Source of the DNA: JARROD01 sp037384225 | GTDB taxonomy: Bacteria > Pseudomonadota > Gammaproteobacteria > Pseudomonadales > Cellvibrionaceae | Length of the DNA stretch: 14,312 nucleotides | NCBI GenBank assembly: GCA_037384225.1 | Contig: JARROD010000213.1 | Span: forward strand, 1-14,312 | Direction of reading: 5' to 3' | Part shown: piece by piece, positions 13,932 through 14,312 of the stretch | How positions within the stretch are numbered: position 1 is the stretch's first letter | Layout of the letters: every line of letters starts with the position of its first letter | Program-made: the position numbers and the translations under genes | Notes under the pieces: model-generated | Databases searched by the model: none | What the model was told of the DNA's origin: nothing | Seen by the model: only the letters and a program-made list of their open reading frames with translations

Positions 13932-14312
13932 GTTCAGGATGATCCCAAAGCTGGGGATGCTCTGTCGGCGTTAACTATCCAGAGTGAAAAGAAAGTACAG
14001 GGTGAAATTTCAACGGTGCATTCTGGTGTACTGTGCAGCGAGCGTTAAAAGCAAGCTGGAATTGAAAGTGAAATCATTACTATGACATTAGATATCGATG
14101 AACTAAGGTAAGCATAAAAAGATTAAAAATTTCATTTTTATCATATCTGGAAAATAAATTCGTCGAAAATGCACTTATCTGTACTTGTTTGGAGTACCCT
14201 AAAATTGCTTCGATGATATGGCTTCTTTATGTCTAGAATGAAAATGGACTTATTTTAAGAGTCAGCTTTGTGCCCAAAGCGGACATTATTCAAGCATCAT
14301 GCCTGAAACTGC
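13932..14312. other. Stretch to the window edge with no visible gene
   Basis: No protein frame of useful length, RNA gene or clear repeat was found. It must contain the promoter of the tra operon, but I could not pick a convincing -35/-10 pair on the minus strand. The stretch is AT-richer than the operon. Confidence 0.5.

Overview
The window reads as part of an integrative and conjugative element (ICE) of the MPF_G / PFGI-1-like group inserted in a proteobacterial chromosome, most likely a gammaproteobacterium. The basis is protein-family resemblance recognised by eye: a PFL_4709, PFL_4710, PFL_4711, small membrane protein and TraG run, plus DUF2857, PFL_4669, DUF3577, an ICE-type RadC, a MobH/TraI_2-like protein and a tyrosine integrase with its usual small HTH partner. 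The species cannot be told from the sequence.

Layout. (1) 1-1240 looks like flanking DNA: two different N-terminal remnants of DDE-type transposases (minus strand), then a complete parDE toxin-antitoxin pair (plus strand) with a good promoter and an operator-like inverted repeat. (2) 1238-1611 has no gene but is rich in short repeats; it is the best candidate for the ICE end (att region). (3) 1612-2993 (minus) holds the HTH protein and the integrase, which overlap by 142 bp in different frames. (4) 2994-3550 is a non-coding stretch with inverted repeats and a broken small frame. (5) 3569-5665 is a convergent pair: a TraI_2/MobH-like protein lacking the HD-type metal-binding motifs, and a multi-spanning membrane protein split by a -1 frameshift at a seven-T run. 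(6) 5666-6333 is an AT-rich leader with several hairpins. (7) 6334-7579 (plus) is a coupled pair, DUF2857 then PFL_4669, from the ICE maintenance module. (8) 7677-8428 is a tail-to-tail junction of a small membrane-anchored ORF with a 3'-truncated radC. (9) 8496-9050 is DUF3577. (10) 9233-13931 (minus) is a tightly coupled five-gene conjugation operon, TrbC-like, TraU-like, TIGR03755, small membrane protein and TraG, all with 2 bp gaps or short overlaps. (11) 13932-14312 shows no gene.

How it fits together: the integrase and HTH protein would excise and insert the element, the maintenance proteins would act on its DNA, and the operon at the right would build part of the mating-pair apparatus (periplasmic TrbC/TraU-like proteins and inner-membrane TraG). 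Several signs point to a rearranged or decaying element: TraG seems to lack its last segment, RadC lacks its C-terminus, the genes usual after PFL_4669 (DUF3158, single-strand binding protein, topoisomerase) are absent, and the relaxase-position gene lacks catalytic residues. The most interesting part is the convergent pair at 3569-5665, which could be either decay or a repurposed relaxase-like protein with a frameshift-controlled membrane partner.
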